A DNA stretch of 64,000 nucleotides from Sipunculus nudus (GCA_026874595.1 JAPPUL010000089.1:124001-188000), one strand, 5' to 3'. Numbered from the stretch's first letter, positions 1 to 9,610 are shown. Numbers and translations are program-made. Notes: generated by a model not told the origin, from the sequence alone.

Positions 1-1125
1 CTCAAATGTTGATAAGTCCTTACTGTATAACGAATAAAGTGATTTCCTACCTACTACCATGCAATTGCCCTTATATAATTTAAGGCGTACAGAGCCTGTT
101 ACACTCTTTTGGGTTTGGTCTATGAAACTATCTAATGCTTCCTTTAGCGGATGAAACCAAAGTCCGTTATAGATCATCGTTGCATATTTTAATGACAACA
201 TCTCTTTGTAATGAAAACACTCCTTTTCAAGAGTCAAAGCCTCAAGAGCTTTGTGTGCTTCTATAAGTAAAGTGCCACCTGGCGTCTCGTATACTCCTCG
301 CGATTTCATACCTATTAGCCTGTTTTCCACTATGTCTATACGTCCTATCCCATTCTCACCTCCAAGCATATTTGCCTTCTCCATAAGCTTTACTGATGAT
401 AGATTCTGTCCGTCTATGCCTACCGGAATGCCATGTTCAAAATCTATTTCTACATAGGTCGGCTCATCTTTTGCCTCCTCAGGGCTTTTTGATAATACAT
501 ACATATCCTCTTTTGGCTCGTTATAAGGATCTTCTAATTCTCCACCCTCAAAGGATATATGCATCAGGTTTCTATCTGTTGAATAAGGCTTTTTCTTGCT
601 TGCAATAACTTCTATATTGTGTTTTTTTGCATACTCTATAAGTTCCTCTCGTGATCCTAAGTCCCATTCCCGCCAGGGCGCTATCACCTTTATTCTTGGG
701 TCTAATGCCTTATAGCTAAGCTCAAAGCGAACTTGGTCATTACCTTTGCCTGTTGCTCCATGAGATACTCCATCTGCCCCCTCCTTATGTGCTATCTCTA
801 TCTGCCGCTTTGCTATTAAAGGACGCGCTAGTGAAGTTCCAAGCAGGTATTTCCCTTCGTATATTGCGTTTGCTTTTATCGCACGGAATATGTAATCCTC
901 TACAAATTCCTTCCTCAAATCTTCTATATATGTTTTTATGGCTCCCGTCTTTTGTGCCTTATCCTCAAGTCCTTTAAGCTCCTCATCTTGACCTATGTCT
1001 GCTGCATAGGCTATAACTTCGCAATCATACGTATCCTTAAGCCATCTTAATATGACTGATGTGTCAAGCCCTCCTGAATACGCAAGCACTACCTTATTTA
1101 TTGCTACTTTATGATGTCCTTGCAT
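1..1125 (-). CDS. argG: Argininosuccinate synthase, 3' end beyond the window
   Basis: Joins citrulline and aspartate with ATP to give argininosuccinate in the cytoplasmic arginine pathway. The minus frame is open from an ATG at 1125 to the window edge (375 codons; the family is about 400 residues, so only a short C-terminal piece is missing). The N-terminus reads [20 protein letters not shown], the ATP-pyrophosphatase loop (SGGLDTS) of Arg[17 protein letters not shown], another ArgG signature, follows. A GGAG-type ribosome site lies about 10-15 bases upstream. It is the second gene of a pair with dapL on the same strand (54 bases apart), so two amino-acid biosynthesis genes are probably co-transcribed. 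Identity is firm. Confidence 0.95.
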   Translation of the reverse strand, partial: MQGHHKVAINKVVLAYSGGLDTSVILRWLKDTYDCEVIAYAADIGQDEELKGLEDKAQKTGAIKTYIEDLRKEFVEDYIFRAIKANAIYEGKYLLGTSLARPLIAKRQIEIAHKEGADGVSHGATGKGNDQVRFELSYKALDPRIKVIAPWREWDLGSREELIEYAKKHNIEVIASKKKPYSTDRNLMHISFEGGELEDPYNEPKEDMYVLSKSPEEAKDEPTYVEIDFEHGIPVGIDGQNLSSVKLMEKANMLGGENGIGRIDIVENRLIGMKSRGVYETPGGTLLIEAHKALEALTLEKECFHYKEMLSLKYATMIYNGLWFHPLKEALDSFIDQTQKSVTGSVRLKLYKGNCMVVGRKSLYSLYSKDLSTFE

Positions 1126-1179
1126 CTGCTTTATCTCTCCTCGTTTCTCCTCGTTTTTCTTCACAACCTCATTTACAAG

Positions 1180-2406
1180 TTAGAATATAAACTCAACATC
1201 TTCAAGCCGTCTTTCAAAATCTTTTAATACAGCCTCCTCCTCTTCTATACCACTTGCTGCAAACGTTGCAGAAAAACGTATGAAATTACCTGTGTCGTCC
1301 CAAGGTACGGTTGATATTAGCTTTTCCTTTATTAGCCATTGCGAAAAGTCCTCGCCGCTTTTAAAGCTTATTGACCTTTTTATTCCCTTAGGTGCCTCTA
1401 CAAAAAGATAAAATGTACCATCTGGCATACTTGCATCAAAGCCTTTCTTCTTAAGCGTTTTTACTAAAGCATTTAAGCGTCTTTTGTATTTTTTATAAAT
1501 TTCTTCTGTTAGCTTTGGATCTTTTAAACCCTCTATTGCTGCTTTTTGTATCGGGATAAACTGTCCTGAGTCTATATTGTCTTTCACATAGGCAAAGCCC
1601 TTTACTATAAGCTCATTCCCGCATACAAAACCTATACGATATCCTGTCATATTGTAAGACTTAGATAGCGAATGAAACTCAACACCAACATCTAACGCTC
1701 CCGGTATTGATAAGAAAGATAGGCCTTTTTTATATGTTAGGGCTGCGTAGGCTGCATCCTGTACCACCACTATGTTATACTTTCTGGCATAAGCAACAAC
1801 TTCTTTATAAAACTCAAAAGTTGCATTTGCACCGGTTGGGTTATTTGGATAGTTTAATACAAGTATTTTAGCCTTACTTGAAACTGAATCTGGTATTAGG
1901 TTTAGGTCTGGCAGGAAGTTATTTTCTTTTTTTAATGGTGCATTATAAACTTCTCCATTAAGCCATTTAGTATTTGTTCCAAGCACAGGATAACCTGGTA
2001 CTGTCATTATTGTTATATCTTTAGGATTTATGAATACGTTTGGGAACATTGCAAGACCTGGTTTTGAACCTATTGTATGATTTATTTGAGTACTTGCGTT
2101 TAACGAAACCCCAAAAACATTTTGCATATAATCTCTTGCAGCTTCCTTAAATTCCTCTATACCATTATCCGCATACCCTCTATTGGCGATATCGTTAACC
2201 TCAAGCGATAGCGCCTTTCTTATAACCGCTGGGGAAATAGCATCGGGCTCGCCAACACCAAAATCAAGTATCTCTTTATCTGGATTTGTCTTTTTAGCAA
2301 GTTCTTTTGCAAGTTTTATTTTTTGGAATTTATATAAAGTCTTATCCTTGCCAAATTCCTTGCCGCCAATACGCTGTGCAAAGATGTTTTGAATATAGCT
2401 TTCCAT
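1180..2406 (-). CDS. dapL: LL-diaminopimelate aminotransferase
   Basis: PLP enzyme (408 aa) that converts tetrahydrodipicolinate directly to LL-diaminopimelate with glutamate as amino donor, bypassing the succinylase and acetylase branches of lysine and peptidoglycan synthesis. Class I/II aminotransferase fold: LNYPNNPTGA in the middle, VVQDAAYAAL with the cofactor Asp/Tyr, and HSLSKSYNMTGYRIGF, where the lysine of SLSK should hold PLP. The N-terminal GVGEPDAISPAVIRKAL block fits DapL. Length is normal. The ribosome site AAAGGA lies about 9 bases before the ATG. DapL is typical of chlamydiae, cyanobacteria, plants and many anaerobic bacteria, which fits the dsr genes. Some DapL-like enzymes have wider specificity, so the function is strongly inferred. 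Confidence 0.9.
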   Translation of the reverse strand: MESYIQNIFAQRIGGKEFGKDKTLYKFQKIKLAKELAKKTNPDKEILDFGVGEPDAISPAVIRKALSLEVNDIANRGYADNGIEEFKEAARDYMQNVFGVSLNASTQINHTIGSKPGLAMFPNVFINPKDITIMTVPGYPVLGTNTKWLNGEVYNAPLKKENNFLPDLNLIPDSVSSKAKILVLNYPNNPTGANATFEFYKEVVAYARKYNIVVVQDAAYAALTYKKGLSFLSIPGALDVGVEFHSLSKSYNMTGYRIGFVCGNELIVKGFAYVKDNIDSGQFIPIQKAAIEGLKDPKLTEEIYKKYKRRLNALVKTLKKKGFDASMPDGTFYLFVEAPKGIKRSISFKSGEDFSQWLIKEKLISTVPWDDTGNFIRFSATFAASGIEEEEAVLKDFERRLEDVEFIF

Positions 2407-2447
2407 TAAAATTGTCCTTTTGTCTTAGAGTTTTATATAGGTTTTAT

Positions 2448-2480
2448 AAATTATCAAATTATCAAATTATCAAATTATAC
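2448..2480. repeat. 9-nt tandem repeat upstream of dapL
   Basis: The unit AAATTATCA occurs three times in a row plus a partial fourth. It lies 42 bases upstream of the dapL start, in the divergent side of a 239-base gap that should also hold the dapL promoter. Confidence 0.85.
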
Positions 2481-2645
2481 TATTTTACTTATGGGTATGG
2501 ATAGTAAAAGTTAAAGTAGGACTAAAGGTAACTACTTTTTTTTAAAATACAAGGCTTTAATTTTGTTTTTGTTAAGATAGTTTTAAAAAAAAGGCGTTGC
2601 AAAAAGATATACAAGAAAGAGGTATTAAATTAAAAGACCTATAAG

Positions 2646-4043
2646 TTATTTAGCAATAGATTGCCAAAAGTCCTGTTCGTCTAAATCGTTATCCTCAATT
2701 ATTTTAGTTGGTTGTGCTTCTATATAATCGGATGTAATGTCTGATGGAGTTTCTTTAGACGGTGTTATATTTTTTGGAAACGACTGTTCTTGAGAAGATT
2801 GTGTTATGGTATTATTTTGGGAATTGCTTGTTGGCATTTCTATTACTGTTTTATCTTGGGTTACGTTACTACTGGTTGTTTTCTTATCTAGAGGAGGCGG
2901 TGGAGGTGGTGGACTAATAGGAGTTTTAGCCTCACCATATTTTGGCACAGTAACAGTTATAGAATTATTAGATCTATTATTATAAACATCAGAAGCAACA
3001 ATCTCGTATGTAACATCTTTAAATATACGTCTAAAGTAAATGGTAGCAAAAACGGTTTTGTTAGATTTGCCTTCATAAAAAGCTTCGATTAAAAGAGCCT
3101 TCTTATCTCCTTTCTTAGTGTCAAAATTTATGGAATGAAAGTCGTTATCACTGTTAGAACGTATTAGGAAAGACTTAAAGAAAGTCCTATCACTTGAATA
3201 CATAATGTTGGTGCTAAAATAGCTGTCATCTAAAGTCTCATTTATTTTAGTTAAAGAGATATTGCTTGGGTAATTTTTTCTTGGTTCAAGGATAAGCCCT
3301 ATAGGATTGTCGTAGAAAGCACCTTTATAACTTGTAAATTTTCTTGAAAAGGTTCTAATATTAATCTTAATTCCGCTTTGAATCTTTATTATACCATAAA
3401 TTTCTTTAGTTTTCTTGTATCCGTATATTACATAAGATGGAATACGTAACCTAAAAGCTTTGTCAAAGTCAGGATCTTTCTCAGGTGATGAGTCAACGAT
3501 AAAATATAATTGTTGCTGATAACCGATTAGAGTATTTTTATAAAGACGTTTTTCATTTCGAGCAATACTAATAGGTCTAATAGAACGAAGCCCATACTCC
3601 TGTGTTCTATCTCTAAATTTTGTTTTCCAGTAGTAGTTTGTAAGCAAAACAGAATTTATTGAACGTTTCTTTCTAATAATTAAATCATAAAAAACTTGGT
3701 TATCAACAACAACCTTACGTAATTTGATATCGTCTTCAGATAGAGACAGGGGATGAGGAAATCTTTTTTTAGCTTTCTTAGCTTTCGCTTCTTTTTTAGG
3801 TTCCGCTTTTTTAGCAGTCAGATTATTTTGCTTGGTGATAGTTCCTGAAAAAGGACCATTATTAAAAAACTGACTAGTATTTTCCTTTTCTAAGTCTTCT
3901 TCTTGCGATAGATAAATTGTATTAAAGTCATTTGATGTGCTTATGGTTGTATCAGAATAAGATGAATCTAACAAAGCGAATAAGGAAATCATAGCAAAGC
4001 TAGGTAATAAAAAGTATTTCTTAGAATTTCTTAAAGCTAACAT
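2646..4043 (-). CDS. Secreted protein of unknown function with proline run
   Basis: A 465-residue protein I do not recognise. The N-terminus (KKYFLLPSFAMISLFALL, then small residues) looks like a Sec signal peptide, so it is probably periplasmic or surface located. A lysine/alanine-rich stretch (about 75-95) precedes a mixed alpha/beta-looking middle (about 100-370). Then comes a run of about seven prolines near residue 385 and a low-complexity Ser/Thr/Asn/Gln-rich tail. The proline run resembles linkers in envelope-spanning proteins. The best ribosome site (TAGGAG) is about 18 bases before the ATG, so the start is less certain. Its 3' neighbour is dapL, 239 bases away on the same strand. Confidence 0.6.
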   Translation of the reverse strand: MLALRNSKKYFLLPSFAMISLFALLDSSYSDTTISTSNDFNTIYLSQEEDLEKENTSQFFNNGPFSGTITKQNNLTAKKAEPKKEAKAKKAKKRFPHPLSLSEDDIKLRKVVVDNQVFYDLIIRKKRSINSVLLTNYYWKTKFRDRTQEYGLRSIRPISIARNEKRLYKNTLIGYQQQLYFIVDSSPEKDPDFDKAFRLRIPSYVIYGYKKTKEIYGIIKIQSGIKINIRTFSRKFTSYKGAFYDNPIGLILEPRKNYPSNISLTKINETLDDSYFSTNIMYSSDRTFFKSFLIRSNSDNDFHSINFDTKKGDKKALLIEAFYEGKSNKTVFATIYFRRIFKDVTYEIVASDVYNNRSNNSITVTVPKYGEAKTPISPPPPPPPLDKKTTSSNVTQDKTVIEMPTSNSQNNTITQSSQEQSFPKNITPSKETPSDITSDYIEAQPTKIIEDNDLDEQDFWQSIAK

Positions 4044-4727
4044 AATAAAACTAATTTTAATCTCCTATAAATGTATAACTATAATATTATAGTATTTATT
4101 ATAGTATTTCCAAATCCATTTCTTTAATATAGTGATAGAAGGCAAAATAAAAAAGGCCTAACTATCTACACAAAGCATCTAACAATTTAAGGTAAATCTT
4201 TAGTATTTTTTGTATAAAAAGGTTTTGTATAAAATAGTATTAAGCGTCTTGATGTCTTGGGTATAGTGAGTTAGGAATAAAAAAGAAAAACGCTTAAAAA
4301 GACAAAAGACATTAAGCTTATAACAAGGTGTTAGTTAAGAGACAAGACATTAGCTTTTTCAGATGACAATTAGTTATATTTTAAAATGATTGTTATGACA
4401 AGTTATCTTAATGCTATGCATGCGTAAATGTGCGTGCTATGGGGGGGTGGATCAGGTGTAAACTATATATCGTAAATGCTTTAGATATTTGAGATAAATA
4501 AAAATAAAAATGCTTGATTTATTAAGGTGAAATGTCGTTTAGTAACAAGATGCTAAGAGAAAGTAGAGTACGTATGCTTAAGATGTGGCTATGCGAAGAT
4601 GGGAATAGGATGTTAGGAATAAGTAAGATTAAGAAGTAAGGTTAAGTAAGAAGCAGGAACAAGTAATTTTAGTATATATATGATATTTAAGGGTATAAAA
4701 AACTAGGAAGCAGGGGAGCTATTATTA
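4044..4727. other. Long intergenic region between divergent genes
   Basis: 684 bases of AT-rich DNA between the divergently transcribed secreted unknown and fliN. It must hold both promoters. A G7 run lies near 4441-4447, and two imperfect copies of an AGACA-AGACATTA-AGCTT type sequence lie at about 4300-4360. I see no tRNA-like or convincing coding sequence. Confidence 0.5.
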
Positions 4728-5186
4728 ATGGGCGATTCAACATTATCACAAAAGGAATTAGATGCGCTTTTAGATGGAGCAGAAATAATATACGACGATA
4801 CGAAGCAATACTTGAAGGGGGAGGGTAAAGAGGGAGCAGATAGGGAAGGGTCAGATGCAGGAGAAATAGAACTTGACAGGATTAAAGACCTGCTACCCGA
4901 CGAAGTGGATGTAAATAATATGAATGCTAGTCAAAAACATAATTCAAGTTTGCTACTAGATATATATGTACAAATTACAGTGGAGCTAGGGCGTACAAAT
5001 ATCCATGTAAAAGATGTGCTTGCCTTGGGGGAGGGTTCTATAATAGAGTTGGCAAAGCCAGCAAATGAGCCAGTAGATCTATTAGTAAACGATCGCTTAA
5101 TAGCACATGGAGAAGTAGTAGTAATAGATGAGAATTTTGGGACACGAGTAACCAACATAGCCTTACCAGCCGAACAAAATAAATAA
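4728..5186 (+). CDS. fliN: Flagellar motor switch protein FliN
   Basis: 152 residues. The C-terminal 80 residues (about 72-147) are the SpoA/FliN domain: [18 protein letters not shown], then [20 protein letters not shown] and the [19 protein letters not shown] block typical of FliN. FliN forms the bottom of the flagellar C-ring, with FliM and FliG, and binds phospho-CheY and the export ATPase regulator. The N-terminus has [10 protein letters not shown], similar to the segment opening FliM and FliY proteins, then an acidic Gly/Glu-rich linker. A GGGGAG ribosome site precedes the ATG. It stands alone with no other flagellar gene nearby, although a CheX-type protein lies 53 kb downstream. A type III secretion SpoA protein is the alternative, but the motif set favours FliN. 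Confidence 0.88.
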   Translation: MGDSTLSQKELDALLDGAEIIYDDTKQYLKGEGKEGADREGSDAGEIELDRIKDLLPDEVDVNNMNASQKHNSSLLLDIYVQITVELGRTNIHVKDVLALGEGSIIELAKPANEPVDLLVNDRLIAHGEVVVIDENFGTRVTNIALPAEQNK

Positions 5187-5425
5187 AATATTCGTGGTAT
5201 AAGTTGCAAAAGGAATTAAGATTAAAGAGTATTTAATTTAAAACAAAATAAGATAAGCAAATATCAATCGAACATAAGTTTAAGATAATTAAAATTAATT
5301 AAGGCAATATAGTATTGTAATTTAGGTATAAATAGTTATATTTTGTTGAAGCGAGTATGATGAATGTATACTATTTTAGGGTGCATATTTAGAAAGCATT
5401 AAAATAATGTAAGGAGTAATAAACT

Positions 5426-5671
5426 ATGTCTAGCACGCCAGATCAAACATTAGATGCGAGAGGGTTAAATTGTCCGATGCCGATAATAAAGGCAAAAAAA
5501 GTAATAGATACATTAGGGGCAGGACAACTGCTTGAAGTATTTGCAACGGATCCAGGTTCGGCAGCAGATTTTAAAGGATGGACAAAGCAAACAGGCCATA
5601 CATTGGAAGAGGAGAGCAAATCGGTAGAAGATGGAAAAGAAGTATTTCGTTTTCTAATAAAGCACAAATAA
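5426..5671 (+). CDS. tusA: TusA/SirA-family sulfur carrier protein
   Basis: 81-residue protein with the family signature LDARGLNCPMPIIKAKK near the N-terminus. Cys16 in the CPMP motif is the expected persulfide-carrying residue. The remainder has the beta-alpha-beta pattern of TusA (VFATDPGSAADFKGWTKQTGH). TusA proteins pass sulfane sulfur between enzymes, for tRNA thiolation or, in sulfur-metabolising bacteria, to DsrE/DsrC-type acceptors and rhodaneses. In a genome with dsrABL a role in dissimilatory sulfur transfer is plausible, and mnmA at 53116 gives a tRNA-thiolation alternative. It stands alone, with GGAG about 10 bases before the ATG. Family assignment is firm; the pathway is inferred. 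Confidence 0.92.
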   Translation: MSSTPDQTLDARGLNCPMPIIKAKKVIDTLGAGQLLEVFATDPGSAADFKGWTKQTGHTLEEESKSVEDGKEVFRFLIKHK

Positions 5672-6228
5672 AATTAATTTGTTAATTTGTTAATGAATGA
5701 TTTGTTAATGAATGATTTGCTAATGTTTGCTAATGATTGTTAATGAATGAAAGAACTTAAATCAAAGTATAAGTTTTAGTAAAAAGTAGTATTAAGTAAA
5801 TTAAAATAAGGTCCAAGTATATATGTGGGCTTAAGAGTCTTGCCGAAGGTATCTAAAAAGAAAATCAAAAATAAAAAGAGTTTGTAATGAGCTTGAATGA
5901 ATAATTATTTTACTAAAAGTATGAGAGAATGGTTTTTATTTTTTGTGTAAATATTCTTTGTGAGAATGAATTTAGTAATATATTGTTTTATGATATTTTA
6001 TGATAAAGGATATAAAGGGTTACGATGTTTGTGCATATGTTATAATATGTATTTAAATAGAATAACTTATTTAAAGAGAATATTTTAATAATAAAGGCCT
6101 ATATATTAGAACATTAAGATGTAATAGGAACCGAAGGTGTTAAGATAAAGAGGGCGTAAATGCTTCAGAATGGTTTTGAGAGTATAGGAAAACATGTAAC
6201 TAAAAAAGCAAAATCTTAGGAGAAATAG
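5672..6228 (+). other. Intergenic region with direct repeats after tusA
   Basis: 557 bases without a gene. The first 80 bases (about 5678-5757) consist of overlapping direct repeats built from TTGTTAATGAATGA and TTTGCTAATG units, starting a few bases after the tusA stop. The rest is AT-rich; TATAAT near 6041 could be a -10 element for folE2 but lacks a good -35. No RNA gene is evident. Confidence 0.5.
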
Positions 6229-7008
6229 ATGACGGATGTACAAAGTCAAATAGATAAAAGAAGTATAAGAATAAACAAGGTAGGAGTAAAGGGGATAAAA
6301 TACCCTATAAAGCTGTTAAGTATAGATAATGTAGAACAAAGCACAGTAGCAGATATAAATATGTATGTGTCCCTTAAAGGGACATCAAAAGGGACCCATA
6401 TGAGTAGATTTGTAGAAGTATTAAATAAGTATCGGCATGGGTTTAGTATAGAAGGGATAAAAGAAATGCTTTATTATATGCAAGAACACTTGGGTTCAGA
6501 AGATGCGCATATAGAGATGAGCTTTCCTTATTTTATAAATAAAGAAGCCCCTGTAAGCGGAGCAAAAGGGCTTATGGATTATAGATGCCGAGTAAAAGGG
6601 ATACTTGCAGGAGATAATGGAGCAGAGATATCGCTTGGAGTAACAGTTCCGGTAACAAGTCTATGCCCGTGTTCAAAAGAAGTTAGTGAATTTGGAGCCC
6701 ATAATCAAAGGAGTGAAGTTAGTGTAGATGTAATGTCATCGGGAGCGATATGGTTTGACAAACTAATAGAGCTTGTAGAGGGGGTGGGGTCTTGTGAAAT
6801 ATATTCATTAGTTAAGCGAGCAGACGAAAAATATATGACAGAAAAAGCTTACTTGAATCCGAAGTTCGTAGAAGATATAGTAAGAGATGTGACGAGAGTA
6901 TTAACGGATGAGAAAGAAATAATATGGTTTGAGGTTGAGAGTGAAAATATAGAGAGCATACACAATCACAATGCGTATGCAAAAATAAGCCGAGGGAAAC
7001 AATGCTAG
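6229..7008 (+). CDS. folE2: GTP cyclohydrolase I, type IB (FolE2)
   Basis: 259 residues. FolE2 opens GTP to 7,8-dihydroneopterin triphosphate, the first step to folate and to queuosine-type deazapurines. It is the metal-flexible alternative to the zinc enzyme FolE. The signature SLCPCSKEVSEFGAHNQRS contains the active-site/metal Cys146 in a CPC motif and the conserved His-Asn-Gln. Length is normal. A good TAGGAG site lies 6-7 bases before the ATG. No other folate or queuosine gene is adjacent. FolE2 is often kept by organisms facing zinc limitation, but nothing here shows regulation by zinc. Confidence 0.94.
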   Translation: MTDVQSQIDKRSIRINKVGVKGIKYPIKLLSIDNVEQSTVADINMYVSLKGTSKGTHMSRFVEVLNKYRHGFSIEGIKEMLYYMQEHLGSEDAHIEMSFPYFINKEAPVSGAKGLMDYRCRVKGILAGDNGAEISLGVTVPVTSLCPCSKEVSEFGAHNQRSEVSVDVMSSGAIWFDKLIELVEGVGSCEIYSLVKRADEKYMTEKAYLNPKFVEDIVRDVTRVLTDEKEIIWFEVESENIESIHNHNAYAKISRGKQC

Positions 7009-7140
7009 AAAGGGGGTAGATATTTGGTGAGGATAAGTTGTTTTTTGTAAAGTTACGTATATTTTAAAGGATATCAGCAAAATGCAGCAAATATGAACTA
7101 AGTATAAGGGTAAGGAAAAATAGTGTAAAACTAAAACAAA

Positions 7141-7161
7141 AGCTTTTTAGTATAAAAAGCT
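7141..7161 (+). promoter_or_regulatory. Inverted repeat abutting the degP start codon
   Basis: Perfect 9-base arms AGCTTTTTA and TAAAAAGCT with a 3-base spacer end exactly one base before the ATG at 7162. There is no recognisable Shine-Dalgarno sequence between hairpin and ATG. In the mRNA this would form an AU-rich hairpin over the initiation region. If translation instead begins at the TTG at 7177 (GAGGG 8 bases upstream), the hairpin lies just upstream of that ribosome site. Confidence 0.6.
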
Positions 7162-8451
7162 ATGAGGGCTAAAGAGTTGTATAAGAGATATTTGTTAATA
7201 TTTTTAGTATTAAATACAACATTAAGTTCTTGCATAAGTCTTTGTGATGCTGGAGAAGGAGAGGATGAAGTTGCATTAGGGTTAGGAAAGGGTTTTAGGG
7301 GAGAAATACCAGAAGAGATAAGAAGTGATGAGGAAGCAAAGAAAGCGGGTGCTGAGTTTCAAATGCGGCTTCGCGAGATAGCAGATAGGATACTGCCTTC
7401 AGTAGTTAAAATAGAGACATTACAAGCAAGAGCAGGCGGGATAGGGCAAGGATTTTTCGATCATGATTTTTTTAAGTTTTTTGAAAACAATCCTCTAACT
7501 CGGCCAAAAGGAAGAGGAGATGGCCAAGAGGAGGGAGAAAAGACTCTTGGGTCTGGTTTTGTAATAAATGATAGAGGACACGTTATAACGAATGCGCATG
7601 TAGTAGGAGAGGCATTAAAGATAGTGGTAGTGATAGGAGACAATGAGTATAGAGGTGAGGTTCTGGGGACGGATCCGACAAGTGATTTAACAGTATTAAA
7701 GCTGGTGGACTATAAACGAGGGAGCTTACCGTATTTGTCATTAAATGAAGAAGTGGAAATAGAGGTAGGAGATTTTGCGATGGCAGTGGGCAATCCGTTT
7801 GGACTTATAGGAAGTTTCACAATAGGGGTGGTTAGTGCAAAAGGGAGGACCTCGTTAGGAATAGATCGGAATGCAATATTTAAGAATTTCATACAAACAG
7901 ACGCGTCAATAAACCAAGGGAACAGCGGAGGGCCGCTTGTAAACATAGAAGGGAAGGTAATAGGTATAAACACGGCAATATACACAAGTAATGGGCGATT
8001 AGGCTCAATGGGGATAGGGTTTGCGATTCCTGTAAACATAGCTCGTAATATAAGTGAGCTATTAATTAAAAGCGGAAAAGTTGTAAGGGGTTATATAGGG
8101 GTTTCGATAAGAGACCTTGATAAAGACTTGTCAGAACATTTCAATTTACGGGATGGAGTATTAATACTTGACTTATTGCCTGGCGGGGCAGGGGCGGGGT
8201 CTGGTCTTAAGCGAGGGGATATAATAACGCATATAAATGGCAAAGTGATAAAGCGAACAGTAGATATGATAGGAGAGGTATCAGGCTATCCTCCGGATAC
8301 AATAATAGAGCTTAGCGTAGTGAGGGGAGAGAAGAGATTAAATATACGTATAAAGCTAAAGAAGCGTCCGACTAAGCTTGCTTTTAGAGGAGGGTTTAGA
8401 GGGGATAGGGAAGGGGAGGGGAATATATTACCTAAGGACAATGGGGGGTAA
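7162..8451 (+). CDS. degP: DegP/HtrA-family serine protease, protease plus first PDZ domain
   Basis: Periplasmic protease/chaperone that removes misfolded envelope proteins. 429 residues: N-terminal signal (YLLIFLVLNTTLSSC, possibly a lipobox), trypsin-like domain with His146 (ITNAHVV), Asp175 (TSDLTVLK) and Ser255 (GNSGGPL), then one PDZ domain (about 308-405, with GLKRGDIITHINGK). The frame ends with TAA at 8449, straight after a G6 run, in the linker where DegP proteins continue into a second PDZ. That second PDZ is encoded in the next frame (8441-8764). A one-base deletion in the G run would join them. So this is a natural truncation with a coupled second gene, a slippage switch, or a sequencing indel. 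Next come two SurA-N-like genes. Confidence 0.93.
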   Translation: MRAKELYKRYLLIFLVLNTTLSSCISLCDAGEGEDEVALGLGKGFRGEIPEEIRSDEEAKKAGAEFQMRLREIADRILPSVVKIETLQARAGGIGQGFFDHDFFKFFENNPLTRPKGRGDGQEEGEKTLGSGFVINDRGHVITNAHVVGEALKIVVVIGDNEYRGEVLGTDPTSDLTVLKLVDYKRGSLPYLSLNEEVEIEVGDFAMAVGNPFGLIGSFTIGVVSAKGRTSLGIDRNAIFKNFIQTDASINQGNSGGPLVNIEGKVIGINTAIYTSNGRLGSMGIGFAIPVNIARNISELLIKSGKVVRGYIGVSIRDLDKDLSEHFNLRDGVLILDLLPGGAGAGSGLKRGDIITHINGKVIKRTVDMIGEVSGYPPDTIIELSVVRGEKRLNIRIKLKKRPTKLAFRGGFRGDREGEGNILPKDNGG

Positions 8452-8764
8452 CAATAGGGGTAGAGGTTTTGTTGGGGGTGTGGTTGAATGGTATGGGTTA
8501 ACTTTGTCAGAGCGCAAGTCGGCTTTGAGAGGAGAGGATAAAGAGATATATGTAAATAAGAAAAGTGTTGCTGTTGGGGTAAGATGGAGTGAATCTATTG
8601 AACGAGGAGATGTAATTGAGAGTATAAATGGCAAAGAGTTAAGAAGCGGTTTAAAAGGTTTGCGTGAAGTTATAAAAGATGAGGGTATTAAGGCGTCGTA
8701 TTTTGTATGGATAAGGCGAGGAAGTGCTAGGTTCTATACGTTATTACGGGTGAAGAAAGAGTAG
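8441..8764 (+). CDS. Detached second PDZ domain of DegP (frame-shifted)
   Basis: About 107 residues if started at the ATG at 8441, which overlaps the degP stop (the sequence runs ATG, five further G, TAA). The product has a typical PDZ pattern: VGGVVEWYGLTLSE, then ERGDVIESINGKELRSGLKG and YFVWIRRGSARFYTLLRV. It continues the DegP architecture in the +1 frame and is very unlikely to be an independent family. It could be translated by coupling, reached by slippage on the G6 run, or be the remnant of a broken full-length degP. An earlier start at 8378 is possible, but its first 20 residues are a shadow of degP. Confidence 0.7.
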   Translation: MGGNNRGRGFVGGVVEWYGLTLSERKSALRGEDKEIYVNKKSVAVGVRWSESIERGDVIESINGKELRSGLKGLREVIKDEGIKASYFVWIRRGSARFYTLLRVKKE

Positions 8765-8874
8765 CGCGTAAAAATTAAAGACATAAGCGTAAAAATTTAT
8801 TATTAATAATTTATATTTATAGACAAATGCGAGTATTAAAAGCTATATATGCATAAGAGGTAATAGGAGGTAAG

Positions 8875-9486
8875 ATGAAAAGAAAAGGATTAAAAAAGGT
8901 TTTGGTATTATCAATACTGATAAATATATGTTTTGTAGGGATACTCTTATCCCAGAACACTTGGATTAGCAAAGTAAACGGAAAGAAGCTGTTGCATGAA
9001 GAGTTTAAAGATTACTATAATGGATTATTATATTTTCAAGTAATGTCCTCCCCGATACCGATACCGAAGTCACAGTTAAGCAAGATAGTAAAGAATAAAG
9101 AACAGATGCAAGCCTTTTTGCATACCTATGAAGATGAATATTTGATAATACAAAAGGCAAAAGAGAAGAAAACGTACAATAAAAAAGAGATAGATAGACA
9201 AGTGGCAATGATATCGAAAGTGGTAAAGAATAAGCTGATCCTAAAGAGTTTTCTAAGTAAATATATACACCCAAAAGTAAAAGTAACGCCTAAAGAAGTA
9301 CAGAAGGTGTATGCAGCGGAACTAAAGCGTAAAAACAGTCCCTATAAAGGGATCGCAAAACAGGATGCAATAAAGGGGATAAGAAGCCAGGTAAAGGGAG
9401 AAAAGGCGCTTAAGAAGCTAAAGAGCTACGCGTCAAAGCTTAGGCTAGCAGCCGAGATAGTACATAATCCTGTACTGGTAAAATAG
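8875..9486 (+). CDS. SurA N-domain-like periplasmic protein, copy 1
   Basis: 203 residues with a signal anchor (KVLVLSILINICFVGILLS) followed by a helical, lysine-rich domain. The layout WISKVNGKKLLHEEFKDYY, then a helix-rich middle with DEYLIIQKAKEKKTY and VTPKEVQKVYAAEL, matches the SurA/PrsA-type N-terminal chaperone domain. No parvulin prolyl-isomerase domain follows, and the protein is too short to hold one. A GGAGG site precedes the ATG. It lies just behind degP and ahead of a second protein of the same design, so an outer-membrane-protein chaperone role in an envelope quality-control cluster is likely. This is inference from fold pattern and context. Confidence 0.6.
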   Translation: MKRKGLKKVLVLSILINICFVGILLSQNTWISKVNGKKLLHEEFKDYYNGLLYFQVMSSPIPIPKSQLSKIVKNKEQMQAFLHTYEDEYLIIQKAKEKKTYNKKEIDRQVAMISKVVKNKLILKSFLSKYIHPKVKVTPKEVQKVYAAELKRKNSPYKGIAKQDAIKGIRSQVKGEKALKKLKSYASKLRLAAEIVHNPVLVK

Positions 9487-9610
9487 GGGGGGCAAAAGCA
9501 AAGCTGACCATATTTTCGCTAAAAAGTTGCTAAAAGAGTGCTTAAAACAATAGACATACTTAAGAAAATAAAGTAATGAATTAAAGGATAATAAAGATGG
9601 AGAAGAAGAT

